Shown one piece after another: positions 11,159 through 21,049 of a stretch of 64,000 bases of DNA. The notes under the pieces are model-generated. The model worked only from the letters and a program-made list of their open reading frames with translations, made no database searches and was not told where the DNA came from. Every line of letters starts with the position of its first letter. The stretch's first letter is position 1. The stretch lies in assembly GCA_910589415.1 (NCBI GenBank), contig OU342633.1, forward strand, positions 5,990,858 through 6,054,857, given 5' to 3'. The translations under genes were made by a program, and so were the position numbers. This stretch comes from Malachius bipustulatus. Lineage: Eukaryota; Arthropoda; Insecta; Coleoptera; Melyridae.

Positions 11159-12560
11159 TTACACGATCAAATAGAGAGGTTTTGGTCAATTGAGAATTGT
11201 GAGTTAGTAAAGCATAAATTACATAAAGCAGACGACGTTGAATGCGAGAAACATTTTTTAGATAATTATACGCGGAATACTGACGGTAGATTCGAAGTAG
11301 GATTAGGTACCGTTTAAAGAAAACTTACACAATTTAGGGGAGTCGCTTGACATGGCAATTAAACGATTTTACAGTTTAGAAAAAAGACTAGAACGAGACA
11401 GTAAATTGAAAGATGATTACGTGAACTTTATGACCGAGTACCAGGAATTGGATCACATGAGTGAAATAAATCCCCAAAATGACGATATGAGTTCAGATAA
11501 ATATTACTACATGCCTCACCATGGAGTAATCAAGGCTGATAGCACAACTACTAAATTACGGGTGGTTTACGACGCATCGGCAAAAACGAACACAGGCTTG
11601 TCACTTAACGATGTGTTATTAAAGGGACCTACTTTGCAACCAGAATTATTCGAAATACTTTTGAATTTTAGAACTCATAATGTCGTGTTCACCGCCGATG
11701 TAGAAAAAATGTATAGGCAGATTAGGGTACGAGATCCGGACAAGCAATTACAGAGAATTGTTTGGCGTTCGGAAAGCACCGACGAATTAAAGCACTACGT
11801 TTTAAATACGGTTACTTATGGCACGGCGCCGGCGTCTTTTCTTGCTATAAGGGCGTTAAATCAGGCCGCCATTGACAATAGAAACGAATACCCGGAAGCT
11901 AGCAAAACAATTTTAAACTCATTTTACGTTGACGATTTGATAACAGGCACTGACTCTATTGAAAACGCTACCAAACTAAAAGACGAAATCGTTGATATTT
12001 TGAGTAAATACGGATTCCCATTAAGAAAGTTTTATTCTAACAAACAAGAAGTTTTAAACAACTCAAATAAAGGTGCATTACTGCAATTTAATTTAAATAC
12101 TGATGACAAAACATGTAAAACTTTGGGGCTGTTCTGGGATCCGAAGGCAGATACATTAACATATTCGGTTAATTTAGACTCATTTGACAACATAATTACA
12201 AAACGCCAAATCCTGTCAATAATAGCTAGAATTTTTGACCCGCTGGGTTTGGTATCACCTGTGATTTTATGCGCTAAACTTATTATGCAAAAACTATGGC
12301 GAGATAATGCGGGTTGGGACGAGTCTGTTTCGATGGAGATTCACACTCTTTGGAGGGATCTTTATCGACAATTACCTTTACTAAATGAACTCCAGATACC
12401 GCGTCAGATAACTGATAACAATTATTTGCATCTCGAACTCCATGGTTTTAGTGATTCAAGCGAAAAGGCATACGCTGCTGTCGTCTATTTAGTTACGATC
12501 AGACAAGACGGAAAAAGAAATTCGAAATTGATATGCGCCAAATCACGGTCGCTCCACTAA
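11159..12560 (+). pseudogene. BEL/Pao reverse transcriptase (broken pol, part 1)
   Basis: Polyprotein sequence resumes in the gag frame after the stop at 11156-11158. It shifts frame near 11285-11300, where the LPFKENLHNLGESLDMA-type segment is split. From 11352 a 402-codon frame carries the RT: RVVYDASAKTN, LNDVLLKGPTLQP, FTADVEKMYRQI and the catalytic FYVDDLITG near 11925-11950, with intact Asp-Asp. The start of RNase H follows (LHGFSDSSEKAYAAVVY). A one-base loss at about 12545-12550 (after CAKSR) then sends the frame into a stop at 12558-12560. Described only as a damaged copy. Confidence 0.88.
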
Positions 12561-14488
12561 AAACAATCTCGCTACCGAGGTTGGAACTGTGTGGTGCGTT
12601 ATTACTAGCTGAGTTAGTTGTCAAAATATTACCTACTTTAAACTTGAACATGGAGTCTATCAATTTATGGTGTGACTCGACTATTACTTTAAATTGGATA
12701 GCTGAAGAACCGAATATGTGGACCACGTTTGTAGCTAACAGAGTTACGCGTATACAAAATTTAACTGAAAACATGAAATGGCGACACGTACCGTCTAAAC
12801 AGAATCCATCAGATATTTTATCTAGAGGTGTCAAACCGAGACAGTTACTTACCCTTGACCTATGGTGGCAAGGACCTGAATTTTTGCTAAATACTAGCGA
12901 ATTGTGGCCTAGGGGAAATGACATTTCGTGTGATTCTATACCAGAAAAAAGAAATCCAGTTAAGGTTTCATTAGCTACTACTGTTTACAGAGATCAGTCA
13001 ATTTTTGGAAAATTTTCTGATTTTAATAAATTAATTAGGGTTTTTGCTTACACGCTAAGGTTTATTAACAATATTAAATCAAATCAGGCAAAAATTACGG
13101 GAAATCTAAACGTTAAGGAACTAGAGAATTCTACAGAAGTTTTATTGAAATTGGTACAAGCCGCACATTTCAGTGATGAAATTAAAGATTTAACTAACAA
13201 CAAACAGGTATCGAAAAGTAGTAAATTATACCAACTTAATCCATTTTTAGATGAAAACCATCTAATACGTGTGGGTGGAAGAATTAAATTGTCAGATTTA
13301 GCTAGAGACACGAAACATCAAATAGTGTTGCCGTCAAATCACGAATTTACAAAACTTTTAGTGTTGTACGAACACAACAGGTTATTTCATGCAGGCGTGC
13401 AAGCTGTACTTACTTCTTTGAGATCCAAGTATTGGATAATACACGGCAAAAATTTGGTTAAATCTGTTGTACATAAATGTATAGTTTGTTTTAGAACCAA
13501 ACCTACTTCTGTCATACCTATGATGGGAAATTTACCGAGACCTAGAGTAGTTCCAAATCGTCCTTTTCTTACAGTAGGATGCGATTTTGCAGGTCCTATT
13601 TTGGTGAAGGATGGCAAACTGAGAAACAAAAAATTGATTAAGACATACCTTTGCATTTTCGTATGTTTTACGACCCACGCTATTCATATCGAGCTAACAA
13701 GTGATTTAAGCACGGAGGCATTTCTGAATGCCTTGAAACGATTCATTTCTAGAAGGGGGTTGTGCAAAGACATATACACCGACAACGGTAAAAATTTTGT
13801 TGGCTCCGATAGTGAATTAAGAGCAGTTTTTAAGACAATACAGGAATCTGTTCAGAAAGGCAAAATTTCAGATTTCTTGACACAAAATTACATAACATGG
13901 CATTTTATACCTCCACTTTCTCCAAACTTTGGAGGCCTTTGGGAGGCCGCGGTAAAGTCTGCCAAATTTCATTTGGTAAGAATTGTAAAAAATGCCCATT
14001 TAACATTTGAACACATGTATACAGTTTTGTGTCAGATTGAGGCGATCTTGAACTCCAGACCACTAACTCCTCTTTCCAACGACCCCAATGACCTCATGCC
14101 TTTAACTCCCAGTCACTTCCTGATCGGTGACTTACTAACCGCCATACCACAAGTGGACACCACAAATGCTCCACCGAACAGACTAGTGTTGTATGCCAGG
14201 CTTCAACAAATGGTGCAACACTTTTGGCGACGCTGGTCCTCAGAATACTTGACGTCACTTCAAGGAAGACATAAGTGGCAGGCAGGAAGAAGAAATGTCA
14301 ACATCGGTTCATTGGTCCTGTTAAGAAACGAGAATTTACCACCACAGCAATGGGTCCTTGGCAGAATAGCCGAAGTCCATCCAGGTAAAGACGGAGTTGT
14401 ACGAGTAGTTACTATCAACACGAAGAATGGAGCGTTCAAGAGAAGCGTGACGAAGATTAGTGTTTTGCCCATAGACGAAGATTGTTAA
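12533..14488 (+). CDS. BEL/Pao RNase H end, integrase and DUF5641-like domain (part 2)
   Basis: A 651-codon open frame that continues pol after the frameshift. It starts with the conserved VAPLKTISLPRLELCGA block and the RNase H remnant (NLWCDSTITLNWI). An integrase zinc-binding segment follows (FHAGVQAVLTSLRSKYWI, CIVCFRTKP). The catalytic core has VGCDFAGPI, IYTDNGKNFVG and LSPNFGGLWEAAVKSAK, which supply the D, D and E residues. The C-terminal DUF5641-like tail is QWVLGRIAEVHPG with RSVTKISVLP. The catalytic residues are present. The first eight or so codons are read in the wrong phase for pol and are not real. The purine tract and 3' LTR follow within 40 bp. Confidence 0.88.
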   Translation: MRQITVAPLKTISLPRLELCGALLLAELVVKILPTLNLNMESINLWCDSTITLNWIAEEPNMWTTFVANRVTRIQNLTENMKWRHVPSKQNPSDILSRGVKPRQLLTLDLWWQGPEFLLNTSELWPRGNDISCDSIPEKRNPVKVSLATTVYRDQSIFGKFSDFNKLIRVFAYTLRFINNIKSNQAKITGNLNVKELENSTEVLLKLVQAAHFSDEIKDLTNNKQVSKSSKLYQLNPFLDENHLIRVGGRIKLSDLARDTKHQIVLPSNHEFTKLLVLYEHNRLFHAGVQAVLTSLRSKYWIIHGKNLVKSVVHKCIVCFRTKPTSVIPMMGNLPRPRVVPNRPFLTVGCDFAGPILVKDGKLRNKKLIKTYLCIFVCFTTHAIHIELTSDLSTEAFLNALKRFISRRGLCKDIYTDNGKNFVGSDSELRAVFKTIQESVQKGKISDFLTQNYITWHFIPPLSPNFGGLWEAAVKSAKFHLVRIVKNAHLTFEHMYTVLCQIEAILNSRPLTPLSNDPNDLMPLTPSHFLIGDLLTAIPQVDTTNAPPNRLVLYARLQQMVQHFWRRWSSEYLTSLQGRHKWQAGRRNVNIGSLVLLRNENLPPQQWVLGRIAEVHPGKDGVVRVVTINTKNGAFKRSVTKISVLPIDEDC

Positions 14489-14511
14489 CGACTAATTGAA
14501 GAACTTCAATT

Positions 14512-14522
14512 GGGGGGGGGAG
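14512..14522 (+). other. Polypurine tract of the BEL/Pao element
   Basis: TGGGGGGGGGAG lies just upstream of the 3' LTR, where plus-strand priming occurs in LTR retrotransposons. Confidence 0.7.
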
Positions 14523-15126
14523 TTTATGTACAAGTTTCACTTAAAAGACTTTTAACATGGTTTGGCAACCCCGTGGGAAAAGGACTCCCAAGACGCTACA
14601 GCGACGAGTCCCAAGGGCTACGGTGACAAACCAAGCATTGCAGCAACGACTACCACCGAAATAACACCGGTGAACTCACGAATATTAGTACCTACCGAGG
14701 TACCTACCTACTTACGTTTACATTATTACATTAATTTATACCTATCAGAGCATCATTTTAAGTTATTGTTGTGTTGTTTATCTATATCCCATTTCAGACG
14801 TTTTTGGATTCAAGTTGGCTGTGATATTTTTTCTTCAAGTTGGATACCCTGGACAGTCGATTTGAGCTAAAAAAGTTCAAATGACTTCCCACTTCACTCA
14901 TATGCCATTAGGATTAATTTCTTACCTAATAAAAATATGTTTGACGTATGAAAACAATAATTCAATAATATACGATTGTTGTTATTTTTTAGTAAAAAAT
15001 ATTTAATTATTAGACGTTCAGTAACTTCATTCAAAAAGTTCTGTCAGATTTTCAGCATCTTATTTCAATCCTTTTAAAATTGAAAAGAACTTAAATCTCC
15101 TTTGAATACTACATTATTATATTATA

Positions 15127-15429
15127 ATGCCAAAAGTAATTGAAATGTGTGGCACAGTGTCTACCGAAACCCCAACACAAAGAGATCGTTATTTACACAA
15201 GAACTCCAAATTCCAATCAACACCCAGCCCAAAAACGAGCTCTGTAATACAAACCCCGGTGAATCGTGCTTCCCGAATTTGTGAGACTCAGTCCTACCTC
15301 GAAGAAGATGAGCTCTACACCATATGCATGAATGCTTTGCTTCAGGATGACCACGCCGTGTGCTACGAAAAGACGAAAATTTTGTCTACTACGTCACACT
15401 ATTGCATCCATGCATATACTGTTTTATAA
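15127..15429 (+). CDS. Hypothetical small protein carried in the TIR element
   Basis: A 100-codon frame (MPKVIEMCGTVSTETPTQRD...). It is polar and Thr/Ser-rich at the start, with an acidic helix-like segment (SYLEEDELYTICMNALLQDD) in the middle. I do not recognise it. A second exon-like piece lies at about 15550-15668 after a TTTTAG acceptor (AASVSNDNDEIRICHNSSS, stop at 15666). So the gene may be two exons, with the true 3' end of the first exon inside the open frame. It is the longest open frame in this element. It could be a captured host gene fragment or a remnant of an element protein. Confidence 0.35.
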   Translation: MPKVIEMCGTVSTETPTQRDRYLHKNSKFQSTPSPKTSSVIQTPVNRASRICETQSYLEEDELYTICMNALLQDDHAVCYEKTKILSTTSHYCIHAYTVL

Positions 15430-15987
15430 CAAATTGAAATCCAGAAAATATAAAGGTGGAGTAACCAATAACCATACCTAAATTAAACCGATTGGATTCA
15501 GAAAATTTATAGTTCTACCCAAATATAATTTTTATTCATATATTTTAGGCAGCCTCAGTATCAAACGACAATGACGAGATAAGAATTTGTCATAACTCAT
15601 CCTCAACCGAGTTAGCAAGACTTTCCTCAACTAGCAAAAAAATCCTCCAACTCCCTACAATAAATTGAAAATGAAGAAAAACTTATTGGCAACCTACAAA
15701 GATCATGAGGCTCATTCCATCTGCTTTCTTCAAAATTTGAATTAAATTAGTTGATAAAGGAATAAAGACTACCCCTACTTATTCTTCAAATGTTCTTGTG
15801 AAAATTAGGCATTTCAAGAGTCGGCGACATGACATATGATATATGTTCCTGAATTTCACCACATGACGCGAGAGAGAGAAGTCCAGCACTTTAAGTTATT
15901 TAAGACAATAGAGAACAAATCAAAGATCATAAATGTCGTAAATGTGATTGAGTTTTTTATTATATTATTATTAAATAACTTTTATTT

Positions 15988-16072
15988 TGAGCGCGGCGGT
16001 TTAGGCTACTGACTATAATTATTGATAGGCGTTGACGCTGCCACCGTCTGGGTTCAAATCCCAGCTCGGCAT
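15988..16072 (+). ncRNA. tRNA-like sequence (SINE head or tRNA pseudogene)
   Basis: CTGGGTTCAAATCCCAG forms a perfect T-arm with a good B box. The following CTCGGCA can pair weakly with TTTTGAG at the 5' side. A GGTTTAGGCTACTGACT stretch resembles a D-arm and A box. The anticodon arm does not fold canonically. This fits a decayed tRNA or tRNA-derived SINE, not a working tRNA. Confidence 0.4.
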
Positions 16073-16800
16073 GGTTATTTCTCGCTTCTCGGTAATTTAA
16101 CTATGTATTTATAAATTTAAAATTTGTGTCTGGCCAAATTAACTAGTTCTGAGAGCCAAATTACTAGATTGGAATGACTATATAGGTCTTATCTACACGG
16201 TTAAAACCAATGCTCCCTCTTAAAAAACAAACTTTGATATTGGAAAATTGAAGTCAGTTGAAAAAATTTGTTGAAATAGCCTTTTATAAATTTCCAGGGC
16301 ATAATCTTCATATATCTTCGAATCTAAACCAACTCAATAAAATTTGAGAGTAAAATCAAGAAGTATCGCGAGCAAAAAAATCCGAAATAATATTATGTAG
16401 ATTTTTATAAATAATGTTGTAACCGCTAGCCTTTAAATTACTTCTCTGGATAACATTTCTTAATTTTCTAGTTGAATATTTCTTGTTCAATAACAATAAA
16501 AGCATTGTAGAAGTGTAGAAGTGTAGAAATATAGCTTACCTTTATAATATATGAATCTTATTTTAACCGTTAAACAAGAAATTTTAATGACAATGAACAT
16601 AACTTGTATTTTTATCTTTTATTACTAAACTTAAAACAAACAATAAATTATGATAATTTTTATATTTCGTATTTTTTTGGATAAAAATTAAAGTTTTGAA
16701 GTACAGAAAACATATTTTAAGGAATCGTTAATAATTTCACATATAGTTGAAAAAAATCGATCAAGAAATAAATCCTCCTTGTCTGATTTTACACAAAAAT
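16073..16800. other. Unassigned interior of the TIR element
   Basis: AT-rich sequence with a short GTAGAAGTGTAGAAGTGTAG direct repeat at about 16508. No open frame above 60 codons and nothing recognisable. Confidence 0.5.
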
Positions 16801-17544
16801 AAATATTTCCCCGAATATTAGTATAATAAGTACCTACTTTAGATAATATATTCCTGTTTTGGCAACGCAGCGTAGGTGAAATTTAAAACAAAGTCAAATT
16901 TGATTAGAAACATCCATAACCTTAAAAAATTTAGCTTGTCAAAGGTAGTTCAAAACTCAGCTTTTGGAAAGGTACCAACATAATTCGAATTTTCCATAGC
17001 CAACTCTGAATTCAAAAACGTCTGAAATGGGATATACCTATATCAATAAATGCTATTTCATTTCATTTACAAGCAAGTATTTTATTGTGGATAAGTGATT
17101 GAAGAGTCCCGCACCTGGGACACCCCTGAAGTCAAGAATCCAAAACACCGAATTGTGGAACTGCACATTAATGGGTCTGCAACCAGGTTGGATTCGCAAT
17201 TAATTACAGATATCATTAAATTTATATCAAATATACGTAAAGGGAAGTTACCTTATTATCCAAATGGCAATTATTAAGGGAATTTTCATAATAATCACTA
17301 TCCATATTATTAAATTCACTCATCGAAAACTAACAAGAATCTTAGCAAAACTGTCTTCAATTTTAATTACATTAATATGACGTTTATGTAATAATTAAAT
17401 CGTTTCGTTACCCAGGCAACGTCAATTACGATAAAAGACAGTTTGAAAATCGCAAGTTTAACATAAATCATTTTTCCGACATAATTTTCAGTTATCTAAC
17501 TACGTTTTTCGACATTCTAACACTGATATTTCTTCTCGCAGAAA

Positions 17545-17680
17545 AAAATTGTATATTACACACGAGAAAAAAGTGCGATTTTAGCTCTCGATGTGTTTGT
17601 CCCCTCCGCTAAACGCGTCGGGGACGAAATCACATCTCGAGCTAAAATCTATCACTTTTTTCTCTTGTATAATAAATAAC
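17545..17680. repeat. Hairpin repeat, 136 bp
   Basis: GAGAAAAAAGTGCGATTTTAGCTC is answered by GAGCTAAAATCTATCACTTTTTTCTC around a GC-richer loop (CCCCTCCGCTAAACGCG). Non-coding, MITE-like. Confidence 0.6.
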
Positions 17681-17856
17681 TATTATTTTTACACTAATAC
17701 ACACTTCTTAATTAACTAATAATTAATTTATACTTTATACAACACCAAGAATCTTTTTACATAAAGACGATTTAGCACCAGCACTAATACTTTTATATCT
17801 ATTTTTTATATCAGCGCGATAAGAGGAGGAATAATCCAGACTCTAATGCCCGTATT

Positions 17857-17998
17857 CACAAACGGTAATTTCCTAAATAATTACATAATCAATTATCCCC
17901 ATCTCATTCTATTGCAAAAAAACTGCATATCTCCATCTCACTCATTTAAATAATTACGTAATTATTTAGGAAATTCGCGTTTGTGAATACGGGCATCA
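17857..17998. repeat. MITE with TGCCCGTATTCACAAACG ends
   Basis: The arms ATGCCCGTATTCACAAACG and CGTTTGTGAATACGGGCAT extend inward through AATTTCCTAAATAATTAC. The unit is about 142 bp and contains no gene. Confidence 0.75.
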
Positions 17999-18169
17999 GT
18001 CTAGAATTATTTGGTGCTTATCATCATTGTTGCGGCGTCAGTAGGTTTCCAGACCAGTCCAGACATAGTAGCGCAATGTACGGAGAATGATGAATGAACT
18101 TTATGTTTTCAACCCGTACTGTGTAGAATCTCTGGCATACTGATTGATGATAAAAATAAAACACTAACA

Positions 18170-18388
18170 GCCAATATTATAAAGGCTCATTAAGCTAACG
18201 GGCAAATTTTTAATACCATTTTTAAAGCTAATATCGACGTCAAATAACTTTTATTAACATTTTTGTAATCCCTTTCATGCCAAGAATTACTAAATAGCTA
18301 TATTTTACATCTATGCATGGTCGATACCTTTTCTAGAAACGGTCCCAGAAATCTGCCCGTTAGCTTAATGAGCCTTTATAATACTGGC
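18170..18388. repeat. MITE with GCCARTATTATAAAGGCTCA ends, copy 2
   Basis: Same family as 6282-6567. The TIRs continue as CATTAAGCTAACGGGC / GCCCGTTAGCTTAATG, longer and better paired than in copy 1. Confidence 0.75.
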
Positions 18389-18575
18389 TGCTCATTAAGT
18401 TAACGAGTAGATTTCTGTGGCCATTTCTGAAGAAGGTACCGAGTCTATGTGGAAATTTTTTAAATTTGTCCATTCCTGTCATGAAAGTAATTACAAAAAT
18501 GGTAATTAAAGTCATTTGACGTCGGTATTAGTTTTAAAAACAAGCACAGAAATCTACCCCTTTAATGAATTTTTA
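18388..18575. repeat. Partial third copy of the same MITE
   Basis: GCTCATTAAGTTAACGAGTAG, CTATGTGGAAATTTTT, AAAGTCATTTGACGTCGGTA and CACAGAAATCTACCCC match the order in copies 1 and 2. The right end is lost; a Penelope-like fragment follows directly. Confidence 0.6.
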
Positions 18576-18584
18576 ACAGAACTA

Positions 18585-19140
18585 ACTAGATCATAATGTA
18601 ATTTCTTCAGAATCTTCTTAGTTGTTGATATCAAGAAGAAAATCAAGGAGTGGAGAACGATATGTGTCTAGCTGTTCATCTATACTGTGTATTGGTGTCT
18701 GTGGATGTCTAGAGATTCAAGAAAGTTTAATTTAAAAATAATTATCGCAATGATGAAGTAATTCAATTGTTTGCTGTTAGAGTGTGATTGTTTTCTATTA
18801 AGTGTTTTGCAAAATTTAATATTTCTGTATGTTTGAGTCTGTAAGAGCTTAGGTGTTCTTTGTATCTAATTTCTAGGTTTCTACAAGTTTTTCCTGTATA
18901 AACTGAATTAAAATAAGGGCAGTTTAATCGATAAATTTAAATTCCATGTTTTTATAATTTAGATAACTTTTCCTTTGAATTCAGCAATATGAAACCATTG
19001 CTAATAAAAGATTTAAATGAAATATTGAATGTAGTGGTGTTAGAAATTATCCTTGATATTTGTGTTGAAATGTTTCCAAAGTATGTTCGTAATGAATATT
19101 TTCTTATTTCATTGTTTTGTTGAGGATAAATGAGGTTCAT
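18585..19140 (-). mobile_element. Penelope-like element fragment: linker and GIY-YIG end
   Basis: On the minus strand a decayed frame reads from a linker region (MNLIYPQQNNEIRKYSLRTY, then IYRLNCPYFNSVYTGKT) into the GIY-YIG nuclease-type domain (CRNLEIRYKEHLSSYRLKH, FAKHLIENNHTLTANN). This order is characteristic of the C-terminus of Penelope-like retroelements. Stops interrupt it. A closely similar fragment lies at 24345-24722. Confidence 0.7.
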
Positions 19141-19194
19141 GGCTAATTTGTGTTGTTTTTTTGTTGTATAAGTTGTCTATTATATGACAATACC

Positions 19195-19375
19195 ATACGA
19201 TTCAAATCATCCAATTTCATACAAACTTTCAGCATATATAATTCAATGATACATAGAGCTGTTACGATACCAATGTCAGTAAACAACTTTAACAGAGAAA
19301 TTTATATTATCAAACAAATTGCAAAAGAGAATGGGTATTGAAAAACATTAATAGACAACTTATAATAAAAAAAGT
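19195..19375 (+). mobile_element. Penelope-like fragment in the opposite orientation: end of RT
   Basis: The plus strand encodes FIQTFSIYNSMIHRAV, PMSVNNFNREIYIIKQIAKE and NGY followed by LIDNLI. This matches the segment after the RT core of Penelope-like elements, where His-Arg, Pro-Met-Ser and NxI-I-IA-NGY are conserved. It lies head to head with the minus-strand fragment ending at 19140. Inverted partial copies are common in this class. Confidence 0.6.
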
Positions 19376-19379
19376 TATA

Positions 19380-19535
19380 AAAAAATATTAATTAAAAAAA
19401 TCAACTTTGAAGGCTTATAACTTCCTTATTTGTGAGTTTTCGAGAAAACATTATGGGTACTTTTGGCAACATTTTTTCAAGTAGAATCACCCCCTTAATT
19501 TTTTGCGCGTAATTTCCGGACAACCTGTATAAATT
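19380..19535. repeat. End fragment of a GTCCGGAAATTA-type palindromic element
   Basis: TCAACTTTGAAGGCTTATAAC through AATTTCCGGACAACCTGTATA is the inverse of 39113-39250 (CAGGTGTCCGGAAATTATG...). It is one terminal part without a partner arm. Confidence 0.65.
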
Positions 19536-19592
19536 ATTCATTCATAAATAATAAATTATTATTTCCCTATTATTAATTTTTATTCTTTTTAG

Positions 19593-19716
19593 CTGGAACC
19601 ACAATCAGCACCACAACAGAAGCAAATGTCAGTCCCTCATGCTTCTGGCGTCGAAGAAGTTGGTGATGAAATTTACGATTTCGAATGTCTCAAGCTTATG
19701 AATGAATATTTTTACG
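19593..19716 (+). CDS. RyR: RyR exon 3: entry to SPRY3
   Basis: The acceptor TTCTTTTTAG is at 19592 and the donor TACG|GTGAGT at 19717. The exon enters in phase 0 and leaves with one base. It encodes LEPQSAPQQKQMS, then VEEVGDEIYDFECLKLMNEYFY. The DFECLKLMNEYFYG block is strongly conserved in RyR and begins the folded SPRY3 unit, here tied to the exon 24952-25102. The preceding intron is 17.2 kb of transposons and the following one 5.2 kb. Confidence 0.93.
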
Positions 19717-19786
19717 GTGAGTAAAATAATTAAGTAAATGAAGAACCGATTTCAGAAACACCCTAGATCCGCTTCAAAAAATGTAC

Positions 19787-20140
19787 CGGGTGGGCAACTA
19801 AGAATGGACGCCAACCATATCTCAGGAACAGTCACACAGCTTTAGGGTAAACTTTTTTTAGGAGGAAAGTGACCCCAAAAAATCGCTGGAAAATATTTTT
19901 GAGCTTCTAAAACTACTACTAATTTCTTCAATTATTAAGTTCTCAATTTCAATTAAGTAATCCCGCGGTTAAAAAGGCTGAAATTCAAGCATGTTAATGG
20001 CGATCAGAAGAAGTCTCTCGAAAAATATTTTCCAGCGATTTTTTGGGGTCACTTTCCTCCTAAAAAATTTTACCCTAAAGCTGTGTGACGAGCCGTTCCT
20101 GAGATGTGGTTGGCGTCCATTCTTAGTTGCTCACCCGGTA
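19787..20140. repeat. Palindromic MITE with ACCGGGTGGGCAACTAAG ends
   Basis: ACCGGGTGGGCAACTAAGAA at the left is mirrored by TTCTTAGTTGCTCACCCGGT at the right. The inner stem AGTGACCCCAAAAAATCGCTGG pairs with CCAGCGATTTTTTGGGGTCACT. Flanking TA at both ends. It sits about 70 bp after the exon and encodes nothing. Confidence 0.8.
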
Positions 20141-20279
20141 CAAGGTTTGAGTTGTGTGTAGAGTCGCCGTCTGGATCCGAAGATCCATTGTGCAATATCG
20201 AGGAACTTTTCGTTGATGATGTTCCACAGTTTCCAGATTAAGTTGTGGCTTGCTGCCGAATGTTTCTTGTGTTTTCTGT

Positions 20280-20500
20280 GTTGCTTATTTTTCTGATGTT
20301 TATTGACAAAAGTGGAAACAAGGGACACCCAGCAACTTTTGTCGTTAGCAACAGAAACTTACAAGAACCATCCAATGTATGAAACATCAACAAAAAAGTT
20401 TCTTGGTGTTGCTTCAGTGTGGACACAGTTTTATATTTCTAACGCCTATATTACAAAAAAGTACAAGCCAAGTACAAAAATGATCTATCTTTCAGAAGGT
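20280..20500 (+). pseudogene. Possible Myb/SANT-like or MADF-type DNA-binding fragment
   Basis: The plus strand reads TKVETRDTQQLLSLATETYK, NHPMYETSTKKFLGVASVW, with helix spacing reminiscent of Myb/SANT-like domains found in DNA transposons. No start, partner gene or catalytic domain could be tied to it. The family call is weak. Confidence 0.25.
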
Positions 20501-21049
20501 ATTAATTTTTTTTTATTTTTCTCTAAAGTTTCATTTTGTGATCTTGGTGTTTCTGAAATCAGTGATTCATATAATGTGCATAAACAGTGAGTTTATTTTT
20601 CAATGCAATATAGGGATTTACATGTAAAAACTTTACCTCTTGTTAATGGTTTTCCTGGAGTAAATTTTTTCTTCTCTGGATCGTAATACACATTATTCTA
20701 TACAACCTTTTGAAGGTCTGGTGCCAGTGGAGGCAATACTTTTTTTAATAAAACGAAAAAAGTGGACCGATTTCTACTGATTTTCAAAACTAGTTAGCTA
20801 GTTGTTTGTTCACTAATGATGTCTAACAAATCTCTGACATTTCAATAAAACATGATTGTTAAAATCAGTTTTTTAACTGAGACTACTTTATAATTATTGC
20901 CAATATTAAGAGAAGACGACACTACTTCTATAGTAAGGGCCATAGTTATAATGCACCATTTCTCTTATGGCGCTCATAGTTGCCGCTTATGTCGTATTTC
21001 TATAAAATTTATTTATCATCCATTAGTCGTACTTCTAGGAAGCATGCGT

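Larger units (their letters stand above)
14785..17034. mobile_element. 2.25-kb TIR DNA transposon, TA target duplication
   Basis: The ends are TATCCCATTTCAGACGTTTT and its inverse AAAACGTCTGAAATGGGATA. The similarity extends imperfectly to about 45 bp (GTTGGCTGTG/CATAGCCAAC). TA at 14783-14784 and 17035-17036 flanks it, and the intact 5' LTR supplies the empty site. No recognisable transposase is present. It carries a small open frame at 15127 and a tRNA-like sequence near 16000. It is a non-autonomous or unassigned TIR element of the TA-inserting kind. If the flanking TATA is read as a 4-bp duplication, the element boundary moves by two bases. Confidence 0.85.
14527..17208 (+). repeat. BEL/Pao 3' LTR, split by an insertion
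   Basis: LTR sequence occupies 14527-14784 and 17035-17208. Removing 14785-17034 and one copy of TA gives the same sequence as the 5' LTR. This proves that the insert arrived after the retrotransposon. Confidence 0.92.
8464..17213 (+). mobile_element. BEL/Pao LTR retrotransposon with 5-bp target duplication
   Basis: The element is bounded by GATAT at 8464-8468 and 17209-17213. The LTRs begin TGTACAAG and end AATTACA (TG...CA). By eye the two LTRs differ at one position in about 430, so insertion was recent. The internal order is primer site, gag with protease, reverse transcriptase, RNase H, integrase and a terminal DUF5641-like domain, then a purine tract. The polyprotein is interrupted by one in-frame stop and two frameshifts, so this copy should not be autonomous. 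The 3' LTR was later split by a TA-inserting transposon. Family call: DUF1759-type gag, DSAS protease motif and the BEL-type integrase end. Confidence 0.93.
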
